The notes beneath the pieces were generated by a model. It saw nothing but the letters and a program-made list of their open reading frames with translations. It was not told the DNA's origin and did no database searches. From Azospirillum humicireducens (GTDB lineage Bacteria; Pseudomonadota; Alphaproteobacteria; Azospirillales; Azospirillaceae), in the NCBI RefSeq assembly GCF_001639105.2, contig NZ_CP015285.1, forward strand, positions 1,170,501 to 1,234,500: 64,000 nucleotides of DNA, in the 5' to 3' direction. The first letter of the stretch is position 1. Each line of letters begins with the position of its first letter. The position numbers and the translations under genes were made by a program. Shown piece after piece: positions 1-7,802 of the stretch.

Positions 1-1177
1 TCTTGACGCTGTTGACGATGGTCTCGGTGTCCAGCGGACGGATCGTGCGCAGGTTGATGACCTCCGCGTCGATGCCTTCCTTGGCCAGGATCTCGGCGGC
101 GGCCATGGCATGGCCGACCATGATCGAGAAGGCGGTGATCGTCACGTCCTTGCCGGCACGCTCGATCTTGGCCTTGCCGATCGGCAGGACGAAGTCCTCG
201 TCCTCCGGAACCTCGAAGCTCTGGCCGTAGAGGATCTCGTTCTCAAGGAACACGATCGGGTTGGCGTCACGGATCGACGCCTTCAGCAGGCCCTTGGCGT
301 CGGCCGCCGACCAGGGCGACACGACCTTCAGGCCCGGACAATGAGCGTACCACGAGGCATAGCACTGCGAGTGCTGGGCGCCGACGCGGGCGGCGGCGCC
401 GTTCGGGCCGCGGAACACGATCGAGTTGCTCATCTGGCCGCCCGACATGTACAGCGTCTTGGCGGCCGAGTTGATGATGTGGTCGATCGCCTGCATGGCG
501 AAGTTGAAGGTCATGAACTCGACGACCGGCTTCAGGCCCTTGAAGGCGGCGCCGACGCCAAGACCGGCGAAGCCGATCTCGGTGATCGGCGTGTCGATGA
601 CGCGACGCTCACCGAACTCCTGCAGCAGGCCCTGGGTCACCTTGTAGGCGCCCTGGTACTGCGCGACCTCCTCACCCATGACGAACACCTTGTCGTCACG
701 GCGCATTTCCTCGGCCATCGCGTCGCGCAGCGCTTCGCGAACCGTCTTCTTGACGGTCTTGGCCATGAACCTGTCCTCGTCCGAGGCCGGCGCCGCGGCC
801 GGAGCCGCCGGCACCGTGGGCGCCGGAGCAGGAGCGGCTTCCGCCACCGGTGCGGGAGCGGGGGCGGCCGGAGCGGCGGCGGCAGTGGCGACGGTTGGGG
901 CGTTGCCGCCCTTCCTCAGCGCGCTCTCGTCCTCGCCCTCTTCCAGCAGGACGGCGATGGGGGTGTTCACGGCGACGTTGTCGGTGCCCTCGGCGATCAG
1001 AATCTTGCCGACGCGGCCTTCATCGACCGCCTCGACCTCCATGGTCGCCTTGTCGGTTTCGATCTCGGCGAGGACGTCGCCGGACTTCACCTGGTCACCT
1101 TCCTTCTTCAGCCACTTCGAAAGTTTGCCCTCGGTCATCGTGGGCGACAGGGCCGGCATCAACACTTCGATCGGCAT
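1..1177 (-). CDS. pdhB: Pyruvate dehydrogenase E1 component subunit beta with N-terminal lipoyl domain (partial)
   Basis: Beta subunit of the E1 component of pyruvate dehydrogenase, which decarboxylates pyruvate with thiamine diphosphate and passes the acetyl group to lipoamide. The first ~80 residues form a biotinyl/lipoyl domain with the lipoylation motif ETDKA. An Ala/Pro-rich linker (about residues 95-135) follows, then the transketolase-like pyrimidine-binding domain with [14 protein letters not shown] and RVIDTPITE. An E1-beta carrying its own lipoyl domain is typical of alphaproteobacteria. The ATG at 1177 starts [14 protein letters not shown], the usual lipoyl-domain beginning. About 392 residues are visible and the C-terminus lies beyond the window start. 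It follows pdhA by 78 nt on the same strand, so the two are very likely co-transcribed, with the E2 gene expected further downstream. Confidence 0.96.
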   Translation of the reverse strand, partial: MPIEVLMPALSPTMTEGKLSKWLKKEGDQVKSGDVLAEIETDKATMEVEAVDEGRVGKILIAEGTDNVAVNTPIAVLLEEGEDESALRKGGNAPTVATAAAAPAAPAPAPVAEAAPAPAPTVPAAPAAAPASDEDRFMAKTVKKTVREALRDAMAEEMRRDDKVFVMGEEVAQYQGAYKVTQGLLQEFGERRVIDTPITEIGFAGLGVGAAFKGLKPVVEFMTFNFAMQAIDHIINSAAKTLYMSGGQMSNSIVFRGPNGAAARVGAQHSQCYASWYAHCPGLKVVSPWSAADAKGLLKASIRDANPIVFLENEILYGQSFEVPEDEDFVLPIGKAKIERAGKDVTITAFSIMVGHAMAAAEILAKEGIDAEVINLRTIRPLDTETIVNSVK

Positions 1178-1255
1178 TCCTCAACCTCCGGCGGCGCGGG
1201 GAATCCGGTTTCCCGTCCCACAAGGCGCCGCTCCCGCTTATCGTTGACGTCAGGA

Positions 1256-2269
1256 TCAGACGAGAATGTCGGTCCACAGCTCCGACGGATCGGGCTCCGG
1301 GCTCTGCTGGGCGAACTCGGCCGATTCGGTGACGATCGCCTTCACCTCGCGGTCGATCTCCTTCAGCTTGTCCTCGTCGGCGTGGTTGCCGGACAGGATC
1401 TTCGCCTTCAGCTGATCGATGGGATCGGACTCCGACCGCATCTTCTCGACCTCTTCCTTCGTCCGGTACTTGGCCGGGTCGGACATCGAGTGGCCGCGGT
1501 AGCGGTAGGTCTTCATCTCGAGGATGACGGGGCCGTTGCCACCGCGGATGTGGGGCACCCACTGGTCCGCCGCGGCCTTGACCTCCAGCACATCCATGCC
1601 GTTGACCTGATAGCCGGGGATGCCGTAGGCGGCGCCACGCTGGTGCAGCTCGCCGGCAGAGGCGCGCTCCTGCGAGGTGCCCATGGCGTACTTGTTGTTC
1701 TCGATGATGAAGAGAACCGGCAGCTTCCACAGCGCCGCCATGTTGAAGCTCTCGTACACCTGGCCCTGGTTGATGGCGCCGTCGCCGCAATACACGGCAG
1801 CCACGCCACCGTCATTGCTGTACTTGTGCGCGAAGGCCAGGCCGGTGCCAAGCGGGACCTGTCCGCCGACGATGCCATGGCCGCCGAAGAAGTTCTTCTC
1901 CTGGCTGAACATGTGCATCGAGCCGCCCTTGCCCTTGGAGTAGCCTCCAATGCGGCCGGTCAACTCGGCCATCACGCCCTTGGCTTCCATGCCGCAGGCC
2001 AGCATGTGGCCATGGTCGCGGTAGCTGGTGATGACGCTGTCGCCGTCCTTAAGGGCGGCCTGAACGCCGACCACGACGGCTTCCTGGCCGATATACAGAT
2101 GGCAGAAGCCGCCGATCAGGCCCATGCCGTACAGCTGGCCCGCCTTCTCTTCGAAGCGGCGGATCAGCAGCATCTCACGGTAATAATGAAGAAGTTCTTC
2201 GGAAGAGACGGCTTGAGCGGGCGCGGTGTCGGTCTGCGCCTTGGTCGGACGGCGTCGGGACGCGGCCAT
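1256..2269 (-). CDS. pdhA: Pyruvate dehydrogenase E1 component subunit alpha
   Basis: Alpha subunit of the thiamine-diphosphate-dependent E1 component, partner of the downstream pdhB product. The protein has the E1-alpha fold with the TPP/Mg signature GDGAINQGQVYESFNMA and the phosphorylation-loop-like YRYRGHSMSDPAKYR. I place the start at the ATG at 2269 (MAASRRRPT, 337 aa) because GGGGAGGA lies just upstream. An in-frame ATG at 2296 would add nine residues but has no comparable ribosome-binding site. Length fits the family (about 330-350 aa). A perfect 25-bp palindrome lies about 160 nt upstream, between this gene and the ftsB-like gene, and could be its operator. Confidence 0.97.
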   Translation of the reverse strand: MAASRRRPTKAQTDTAPAQAVSSEELLHYYREMLLIRRFEEKAGQLYGMGLIGGFCHLYIGQEAVVVGVQAALKDGDSVITSYRDHGHMLACGMEAKGVMAELTGRIGGYSKGKGGSMHMFSQEKNFFGGHGIVGGQVPLGTGLAFAHKYSNDGGVAAVYCGDGAINQGQVYESFNMAALWKLPVLFIIENNKYAMGTSQERASAGELHQRGAAYGIPGYQVNGMDVLEVKAAADQWVPHIRGGNGPVILEMKTYRYRGHSMSDPAKYRTKEEVEKMRSESDPIDQLKAKILSGNHADEDKLKEIDREVKAIVTESAEFAQQSPEPDPSELWTDILV

Positions 2270-2426
2270 GATTCCTCCCCAGGGTTCAAGCGGCATTGGG
2301 CCTTACGATGACCCTTGCCGCCACGCGTTGCGGGCATGAGAAAAACCCGCACCGGAAGCGAATATGGCGCGCACACTACACGAGCTTTACAGCCCGCGCA
2401 AATATCTGTTTTTGCAGCGCTATTTT

Positions 2427-2451
2427 CGATTAACCGAATTTCGGTTAATCG
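2427..2451. promoter_or_regulatory. Perfect 25-bp palindrome upstream of pdhA (candidate operator)
   Basis: Two perfect 12-bp arms (CGATTAACCGAA and its reverse complement) flank one central base in an AT-rich intergenic stretch. The site sits 13 nt after the ftsB-like stop and about 160 nt before the pdhA start, both on the minus strand. No T-run follows on either strand, so it reads better as a dimeric repressor site for the pdh operon than as an intrinsic terminator. The binding protein is unknown, and it does not match the enterobacterial PdhR box. Confidence 0.55.
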
Positions 2452-2463
2452 GCTGATTTCCCC

Positions 2464-2835
2464 TTACTTCTGTGCCGGACCCCCTTCCGGATCGGCCAGC
2501 TTGGGCAGCTTCACGATGACGTCGCGCGGGTTGGAGAAATTCAGCATCAACCGCGCCCGCTCCTCCAGCATGTCGCGGTCCAGCCCGTCGCCGCGCAGAA
2601 GCTGGGCGCGCCGTTCCATCTCCTCCCGCTCGGTGCGGAGCTGGTTCAGGACCTCTTCGGCCTGGGCGATCTCACCCTGGATCTGCTTCATCGCCACCAG
2701 CCCGCGATCGCCATGGATCGCGTAGTAGGCGAAGTAGGCGACCACACAGGCGCACAGCGCCGGCATGATGGCTTGGCGGATCGCGCTCTTGGCAGCGCGG
2801 GCGAGCGTGTCGGTGAAGTCGGCGATCATCGTCAT
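2464..2835 (-). CDS. FtsB/DivIC-like septum formation initiator protein
   Basis: Small bitopic cell-division protein of the septum formation initiator family, expected to act with FtsL and FtsQ at the divisome. The 123-aa product has one transmembrane helix at about residues 21-42. A charged coiled coil follows (about 45-85, rich in Glu, Gln, Arg and Leu), then the family's C-terminal region with LEERARLMLNFSNPRDVIV. Alphaproteobacteria commonly place this gene just upstream of pdhA, as here. The start is either the ATG at 2835 or the ATG at 2829 two codons later; neither has a strong ribosome-binding site. Confidence 0.85.
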   Translation of the reverse strand: MTMIADFTDTLARAAKSAIRQAIMPALCACVVAYFAYYAIHGDRGLVAMKQIQGEIAQAEEVLNQLRTEREEMERRAQLLRGDGLDRDMLEERARLMLNFSNPRDVIVKLPKLADPEGGPAQK

Positions 2836-3210
2836 GGTCGGAGGATGGAATCACAGCGACTTTCCACCGGTCAAACGAAAAAGATGGAACAGCCAAGTCG
2901 CAAAAGTGTCGTGTTCTTTGCGCAACCCAGTAATGGGGACCTGCCACGTGCGCGCCACAAGTTGCCAGAACGTTCCGTGAAAGTTCTCATCGTCAACCGG
3001 CAGGACAGTCCGGCGCTCCCGCGGGTGCATCCTGCCCTGTCGCCGGATGGAATCCGCTGGGCATAGTGCTAAGGGGGAATGGAATGAAACCGGCGGTGGC
3101 GTGTTTCGACCCACACACGGCGTTGCCGGAGCCGTACCGGGGTTTGTGAAAGCGCTCCCGGTTGCCGGCTTTCAGAGCGGCGCCGCTCATTGGCTGAGGA
3201 GATGCACTCC
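2836..3210. other. Divergent intergenic region, no gene seen
   Basis: About 375 nt between the ftsB-like gene (minus) and the lipoprotein gene (plus). It presumably holds promoters for both. Short ORFs here have no recognisable sequence or ribosome-binding sites. A GGAAC-N17-GTC sequence at 2886-2910 is one base off an EcfG-type promoter but lies about 300 nt from the lipoprotein start, so I do not call it. Confidence 0.6.
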
Positions 3211-3522
3211 ATGCGCAGCAAGTTTCTGATCGCGGCCCTTCCCGCCCTGCTTCTGGGGCTGACGGCCTGCGACGACCAGAACGCCCAGAACTCCAACGCG
3301 GCGAACCAGACCAGCCCGACCACCAGCAGCGGGTCGAGCAGCGACTCCACCACCGTTCCGCCGCCCTCCACCGGTGTTCCGGTTCAAGGCGGAACCTCCG
3401 GCAACTCGATGAACGAAACCAGCGGCGCCACCACCACGGCGCCGGGCGGCTCCACGGCCGGCGGGTCTGCCGGCGGCGGTGCCGGCACCGGCGGCTCGGC
3501 CACCCCGTCCGGCGCTCAGTAG
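3211..3522 (+). CDS. Small Ser/Thr/Gly-rich putative lipoprotein
   Basis: A 103-aa secreted product of unknown function. The N-terminus MRSKFLIAALPALLLGLTAC is a lipoprotein signal peptide with lipobox LTAC. Lipid attachment at Cys20 would be followed by a low-complexity, disordered tail rich in Asn, Ser, Thr, Gly and Pro. GAGGAG at 3196-3201, nine bases upstream, supports the ATG at 3211 over upstream alternatives. No enzymatic domain is visible. It stands alone between divergent and convergent neighbours. Confidence 0.75.
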   Translation: MRSKFLIAALPALLLGLTACDDQNAQNSNAANQTSPTTSSGSSSDSTTVPPPSTGVPVQGGTSGNSMNETSGATTTAPGGSTAGGSAGGGAGTGGSATPSGAQ

Positions 3523-3540
3523 GCCGGCGATCGCCAATTG

Positions 3541-3567
3541 CCCTTCTCCCCGCAAGGGGAGAGGGGC
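3541..3567. terminator. Terminator-like hairpin between convergent genes
   Basis: CTCCCC-GCAA-GGGGAG stem with extra flanking pairs, between the lipoprotein gene (plus) and modC (minus). The T-run is weak. It shares its CTCTCC/GGAGAG core with hairpins at 17250-17275 and 62668-62698. Confidence 0.5.
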
Positions 3568-3589
3568 TTTGTCAGTGGCCGGACCATAA

Positions 3590-4708
3590 TCACACATCGA
3601 CGATCCGCCGTCCTTCCGCCGGCGCGCCGATGCTGCCCGGCCCGAAGGCAATGCCCTTCACCAGCGCCACCACCGGGCGGCCGGGCGTCAGGCCCAACTC
3701 CCGGACGGCTGCGCGGGTGATGCGGGCGATCAGGAACGAACCGCCCACCGCAAGCCGAACGTCGGCGGAGGACGGTCCCGACTCGGCGATCTCCACCACC
3801 GTCGCCGCCAGCGCATTGCGCACGCTGACGCCGACCGGCTGCTGCAAGGCGACGATCACGTCGCGGGCATGGATGTGCAGACGCACCGAGGCGCCCGGCG
3901 CACGCTCCACCCGCGGCACCGTCAGATGGCCGCCGTCGAAGGCCAGCACGGTCAGCCCGTCGTCCGGGACATGCCGCTCCACCGTCAGGTCCAGCACCGT
4001 GCCGGCATCCTGCGCGCCGGTCACGGCCGACAGGTCGAGCCTTCCCATCACGGCGCCCACCGGCCCGACGGCGCGCACCCTTCCCTCTCCGATCAGCACC
4101 ATGGTGGTGGCGAGGCGCACGACCTCGTCCAGCGCGTGGCTGACCATGACGATGGGGATGTTCATCTCGTCGCGCAGCCGCTCGATATAGGGCATGATCT
4201 CCGCCTTGCGGGCGGTATCGAGCGAGGCCATCGGCTCGTCCATCAGCAGCAGGCGCGGCTGTGCCAGGAGGGCGCGCCCGAAGGCGACGCGCTGCTTTTC
4301 GCCTCCCGACAGACCGCGTGGACGGCGGTCCAGCAGATGGCCCAGCCCCAGCAGCTCGACGACCGGGCCGAAGGCGATGTGCCGCTCCACGGCCGGCACG
4401 CGGCGCAGGCCGAATTCCAGGTTGCTGCGCACGGTCATGTGCGGGAACAGGCGCGCATCCTGGAAGACATAGCCGATGCGCCGCTTTTCCACCGGTATGT
4501 CGATGCGCCGGGCGCTGTCGAAGAACAGAGTGTCGCCGATGCGGATGTGCCCGGCATCCGGCCGCGTGAGTCCGGCGATGGCGTTGATGACGGAGGTCTT
4601 GCCGGAGCCGGAGCGGCCGAACAGGGCCGTCACCCCGCGCTCCTCCGCGGTGAAGGCGATGTCCAGCGTGAAGGCGCCCAGCGTCTGGCGGATCGCAAGA
4701 TCGAGCAT
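3590..4708 (-). CDS. modC: Molybdate ABC transporter ATP-binding protein
   Basis: ATPase subunit that powers molybdate import with ModB and ModA. The 372-aa protein has Walker A GRSGSGKT at residues 31-38, the ABC signature LSGGEKQR at about 133-140, Walker B LLLMDEP at about 153-159 and the switch-region MVSHALDEV. A C-terminal Mop/TOBE-type oxyanion-binding domain (about 290-365) is characteristic of ModC. Its start follows the modB stop by two bases, so translation is probably coupled in a modA-modB-modC transcript. Confidence 0.96.
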   Translation of the reverse strand: MLDLAIRQTLGAFTLDIAFTAEERGVTALFGRSGSGKTSVINAIAGLTRPDAGHIRIGDTLFFDSARRIDIPVEKRRIGYVFQDARLFPHMTVRSNLEFGLRRVPAVERHIAFGPVVELLGLGHLLDRRPRGLSGGEKQRVAFGRALLAQPRLLLMDEPMASLDTARKAEIMPYIERLRDEMNIPIVMVSHALDEVVRLATTMVLIGEGRVRAVGPVGAVMGRLDLSAVTGAQDAGTVLDLTVERHVPDDGLTVLAFDGGHLTVPRVERAPGASVRLHIHARDVIVALQQPVGVSVRNALAATVVEIAESGPSSADVRLAVGGSFLIARITRAAVRELGLTPGRPVVALVKGIAFGPGSIGAPAEGRRIVDV

Positions 4709-4710
4709 CG

Positions 4711-5406
4711 TCAGGTCTGTCCGATCAGCCGCCGGACGCGGTGTGCCAGGAATTCCGACAGCATCAACGCGATCAGGGCGACGCCGAAGGAAATGGATGC
4801 CAGCCGCGCCGCCACCGCGTCGCCGCCGGGTTCCTGGGTGGCGGCATAGATCGCCAGCGGCAGGGTCTGGGTCTGGCCGGGAATGTTCGAGACGAAGGTG
4901 ATGACCGCCCCGAACTCGCCCATCGCCGCGGCGAAGGCCACGATGGCGCCGGACAGCAGGCCGGGCGCCATCAGCGGCAGCAGGATGGTGAAGAAGCGAT
5001 CGACCGGACCGGCGCCCAGCGTGCGCGCCGCCGCCTCCAGCCCGCCGTCGATCGCCTCCACCGACAGGCGGATGGCGCGCACCATCAGCGGAAAGGACGT
5101 CACCGCGACCGCCAGCGATGCGCCCTCCGCGGTGAAGATCAGCTTGATGCCGAAGGTCTGGTACAGCCAGCCGCCCACAACCCCCTTGGTCCCCATGGTC
5201 ACCAGCAGGATATAGCCGGTGACCACCGGCGGCAGGACCAGCGGAAGATGGACCAGCCCATCGACCAGCGTCTTGCCCGGAAAGCTGTAGCGCCCGAGCA
5301 CCCAGGCGGCGAGCACGGCGACCGGCAATCCCAACGCGATGGCGACACCCGCGACACGCAGGCTCAGCAGCAACGCGGTGGTCTCCATCGGCGTCAGGAA
5401 TTCCAT
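4711..5406 (-). CDS. modB: Molybdate ABC transporter permease
   Basis: Inner-membrane channel subunit of the molybdate importer. The 231-aa protein is strongly hydrophobic with about five to six membrane helices. The EAA-like loop EAARTLGAGPVDRFFTILLPL is the ModC docking segment. Length matches ModB (about 225-235 aa). It lies between modA (10 nt upstream) and modC (2 nt downstream). Confidence 0.95.
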   Translation of the reverse strand: MEFLTPMETTALLLSLRVAGVAIALGLPVAVLAAWVLGRYSFPGKTLVDGLVHLPLVLPPVVTGYILLVTMGTKGVVGGWLYQTFGIKLIFTAEGASLAVAVTSFPLMVRAIRLSVEAIDGGLEAAARTLGAGPVDRFFTILLPLMAPGLLSGAIVAFAAAMGEFGAVITFVSNIPGQTQTLPLAIYAATQEPGGDAVAARLASISFGVALIALMLSEFLAHRVRRLIGQT

Positions 5407-5416
5407 GCCGCAGAGC

Positions 5417-6232
5417 TTACGGTGCTTTGGGGGCCGGGACGAAGCCGAATTCCGTCCACACCGCCATGCCCTCCGGCGACTTCATGTAATCGAGGAGAGC
5501 GGCGGCGCCCGCGCTCTTGGACGCGGCCACCAGCGCCGCCGGATAGGTGATGGGCGGATAGCTGTCCGGCGGGAACACGGCGGCGACCGCCACCCCCGGA
5601 TCGATGGCGGCGTCGGTGCGATAGACGATGCCCATCGGCACTTCGCCACGGCTGACCAGCACCAACGCCGCACGCACGCTGTCGGCCCGCGCCAGCCTCG
5701 GTTCGACCGCCTTCCACTGGTCGAGAGACTCCAGCGCCGCCTTGGCGTACTTCCCGACCGGAACGTTCGATGGGTCGCCGGTGGCGAGCCGTCCGTCGCC
5801 CAGCTGCTCGGCCAGCTTGCCTCCCTTCGTCAGGTCGGGCTTCAGCGCCGTCCCCTTCGGCACCACCACCACCAGCTCGTTCCCCAGCAGGTTGCTGCGG
5901 CTGTCAACCTTGATCAGATTGCGCTGCTGCAAATAATCCATCCAGTCGAGATCGGCCGAGATGAAGATATCGGCCGGCGCTCCATTCTCAATCTGCTTGG
6001 CCAGCGCGGAGGACGCGGCGAAGGAGGATGTCACCGACAGGCCGGTCTTCGCCTTGAACTGGGAGGCGAGCTTATCCACGGCATTCTTGGTCGAGGCGGC
6101 AGCCAGGACCAGCACGTCCTGAGCCATTGCCACCGGCGCCCCAAGGCTCAGGCCGAAGCCGAGAATCGCCGCCGACAAAGCGAGCCTGACTCGGCCCCGC
6201 CCAAGGATCGCACCCACACCGACCATCTCCAC
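5417..6232 (-). CDS. modA: Molybdate-binding periplasmic protein
   Basis: Periplasmic receptor that binds molybdate or tungstate and delivers it to ModBC. The 271-aa precursor has a signal peptide ending near APVAMAQD. The mature protein starts with LVLAAASTKNAVDKLASQF, the ModA opening that carries oxyanion-ligating Ser/Thr, followed by FAASSALAKQIENGAPADIF and the C-terminal hinge and lobe. AGGAGG just upstream supports the ATG at 6232. It is first in the modABC operon, with a Mo-box-like inverted repeat 20 nt upstream of the start. Confidence 0.96.
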   Translation of the reverse strand: MEMVGVGAILGRGRVRLALSAAILGFGLSLGAPVAMAQDVLVLAAASTKNAVDKLASQFKAKTGLSVTSSFAASSALAKQIENGAPADIFISADLDWMDYLQQRNLIKVDSRSNLLGNELVVVVPKGTALKPDLTKGGKLAEQLGDGRLATGDPSNVPVGKYAKAALESLDQWKAVEPRLARADSVRAALVLVSRGEVPMGIVYRTDAAIDPGVAVAAVFPPDSYPPITYPAALVAASKSAGAAALLDYMKSPEGMAVWTEFGFVPAPKAP

Positions 6233-6251
6233 CTCCTGCCGCTCTTGACGT

Positions 6252-6278
6252 CGAACATATATCCAGATGGATACAACG
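6252..6278 (-). promoter_or_regulatory. Candidate Mo-box (ModE-type site) upstream of modA
   Basis: Read on the minus strand, CGTTGTATCC and GGATATATG form an imperfect AT-rich inverted repeat in otherwise GC-rich DNA. The CGTTRTAT half resembles the ModE consensus half-site CGTTATAT; the other half matches less well. It lies immediately upstream of the modA ribosome-binding site, where a molybdate-responsive repressor would act. No modE gene is in the window, so assignment rests on position and partial consensus. Confidence 0.45.
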
Positions 6279-6454
6279 CTTCGCGGTTGCGGTAAAGGGC
6301 AAACGGCCGGGCTCGTGCTGCACGATCCTGGCCGGGACCGATCCCGCAGGTTCTGCGGAATTCACATCATGTCATGACTTGCCGCGCCGGCCCGTGATAG
6401 GAAGTGCGGCGAATCGGACCCGGTCCCAGCCCTCCCTCTGCTTCAGGAATCCCC

Positions 6455-7108
6455 ATGCGCGCCGTGAAGATTTCCCCCTCGATTCTCTCCGCCGACTTCG
6501 CCCGGCTGGGCGAGGAGGTCCGCGCGGTCGACGCCGCCGGCGCCGACTACATCCACATCGACGTGATGGACGGGCATTTCGTCCCGAACCTCACCATCGG
6601 GCCTGGCGTGGTGAAGGCGCTGCGGCCGCATTCGACCAAGGTCTTCGATGTCCATCTGATGATATCGCCGGTGGACCTGTTCATCCCGGACTTCGCCAAG
6701 GCCGGCGCCGACATCATCACCGTCCATCCGGAAGCGGGGCCGCATCTGCACCGCACGATCCAGCTGATCAAGTCGCTGGGCAAGAAGGCCGGCGTGTCGC
6801 TGAACCCGGCGACGCCGGTGGACGCCATCCAGCATGTGCTGGAGGACATCGACCTCGTTCTGGTGATGACGGTGAACCCCGGCTTCGGCGGCCAGAGCTT
6901 CATCAAGAGCCAGTTGCCGAAGATCCGCGACCTGCGCGCCCGCATCGACGCGCTGGGCAAGCAGATCGACCTGGAGGTCGACGGCGGCATCAACCCCGAG
7001 ACCGCCCGTCTGGCTATCGAGGCCGGCGCCGACGTCCTGGTCGCCGGCACCGCCACCTTCACCGGCGGTCCGGATCAGTATGCCGCCAACATCCGCGCCC
7101 TGCGTTGA
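6455..7108 (+). CDS. rpe: Ribulose-phosphate 3-epimerase
   Basis: Interconverts ribulose 5-phosphate and xylulose 5-phosphate in the pentose phosphate and Calvin pathways. The 217-aa TIM-barrel has the family motifs [32 protein letters not shown] with metal-binding His/Asp residues, [12 protein letters not shown] and EVDGGI. I choose the ATG at 6455 because the family starts just before this SPSILSADF block and CAGGA lies about six bases upstream. Upstream extension is not conserved-looking. A strong hairpin terminator follows the stop. Confidence 0.97.
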   Translation: MRAVKISPSILSADFARLGEEVRAVDAAGADYIHIDVMDGHFVPNLTIGPGVVKALRPHSTKVFDVHLMISPVDLFIPDFAKAGADIITVHPEAGPHLHRTIQLIKSLGKKAGVSLNPATPVDAIQHVLEDIDLVLVMTVNPGFGGQSFIKSQLPKIRDLRARIDALGKQIDLEVDGGINPETARLAIEAGADVLVAGTATFTGGPDQYAANIRALR

Positions 7109-7120
7109 GCTGTAACTGAG

Positions 7121-7174
7121 AAAAGGCACGGCCCCGCACCGCCTCCATGGGGGCGGTGCGGGGCCGTGCCTTTT
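7121..7174. terminator. Strong, likely bidirectional intrinsic terminator after rpe
   Basis: A perfect 23-bp stem (7121-7143 with 7152-7174) with an eight-base loop, GC-rich core, AAAA at one foot and TTTT at the other. It begins 12 nt after the rpe stop. Confidence 0.9.
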
Positions 7175-7304
7175 CGGCCGGACCGCTGGGCGCCGGCGAG
7201 ATGAGGGCGGCGCGGTCCTGATCGGCGATGCTGCAGCCGGCCATGCCCGTGGTCAAATTCCGGCTGGCCAAAAGAGCATCGGGCCAAAAGATCCGCCGGG
7301 AAGG

Positions 7305-7329
7305 AGAACCAATCGCCGCTTTGCCCGTT
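7305..7329 (+). promoter_or_regulatory. EcfG-type promoter candidate (AGAAC-N17-GTT)
   Basis: AGAAC at 7305-7309 and GTT at 7327-7329 with a 17-base spacer, one base off the alphaproteobacterial general-stress consensus GGAAC-N17-GTT. It lies about 45 nt upstream of the GlsB-type gene. phyR, which controls EcfG activity in this group, lies 1.2 kb away. Confidence 0.4.
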
Positions 7330-7373
7330 ATTGGGCATGGGAAGACGGTCCCGCAACGGAAGGGAAAACAACC

Positions 7374-7631
7374 ATGGGCATTCTCTGGACGATCATCATC
7401 GGCTTCATCGCCGGCATCGTCGCCAAGTTCCTGATGCCGGGTCGCGATCCGGGCGGATTCATCATCACCACGCTGCTGGGCATCGCGGGCGCTTTCGTGG
7501 CCACCTATCTTGGCGCGGCCATCGGCTGGTACCGGCCGGGTGAAGGGGCGGGTTTCATCGGCGCCATCGTCGGCGCGATCATCATCCTGGCCATCTACCG
7601 CATGATCGCCGGCCGCCGGCACACGGTATAG
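7374..7631 (+). CDS. GlsB/YeaQ/YmgE family stress-response membrane protein
   Basis: An 85-aa, almost wholly hydrophobic inner-membrane protein with three predicted helices. It has the Gly-rich family pattern GFIAGIVAKFLMPGRDPGGF followed by LLGIAGAF and GAGFIGAIVGAIIIL. Members of this transglycosylase-associated family are often induced by acid, osmotic or general stress, but their biochemical role is unclear. AAGGGA precedes the ATG at good spacing. An EcfG-like promoter lies upstream and a terminator hairpin about 110 nt downstream. Confidence 0.9.
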   Translation: MGILWTIIIGFIAGIVAKFLMPGRDPGGFIITTLLGIAGAFVATYLGAAIGWYRPGEGAGFIGAIVGAIIILAIYRMIAGRRHTV

Positions 7632-7742
7632 ATCGGATCGCGTAAAATCGGACTCGATCTGGAGCGTGAATCCGATCGCCAAACATGACGCTGCAGCCGG
7701 CTCCGACCGAAGGCGGCTTGCCTGACGGAGGCCGCCTTGAGG

Positions 7743-7777
7743 AAAAGGGACCACCGCACCGGCGGTGGTCCCTTTTT
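7743..7777. terminator. Intrinsic terminator between convergent glsB-type gene and phyR
   Basis: GGGACCACCGC and its perfect reverse complement form an 11-bp stem with a four-base loop, preceded by AAAA and followed by TTTTT. It should work in both directions for the converging genes. Confidence 0.88.
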
Positions 7778-7802
7778 CATGGTCTCGACGCGAGGGAGAC
7801 GG

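Noticed and set aside
110..2311. 733-aa plus-strand ORF and other very long ORFs opposite real genes (for example 32731-35529, 23046-25817, 60112-62490)
   Set aside because: They are antisense shadows of real genes in GC-rich DNA: low-complexity, rich in His/Arg/Gly/Asp, without domains, while the other strand encodes clear families.
2886..2910. GGAAC-N17-GTC as an EcfG promoter for the lipoprotein gene
   Set aside because: One mismatch in the short -10 element and about 300 nt from the start codon; chance occurrence is likely.
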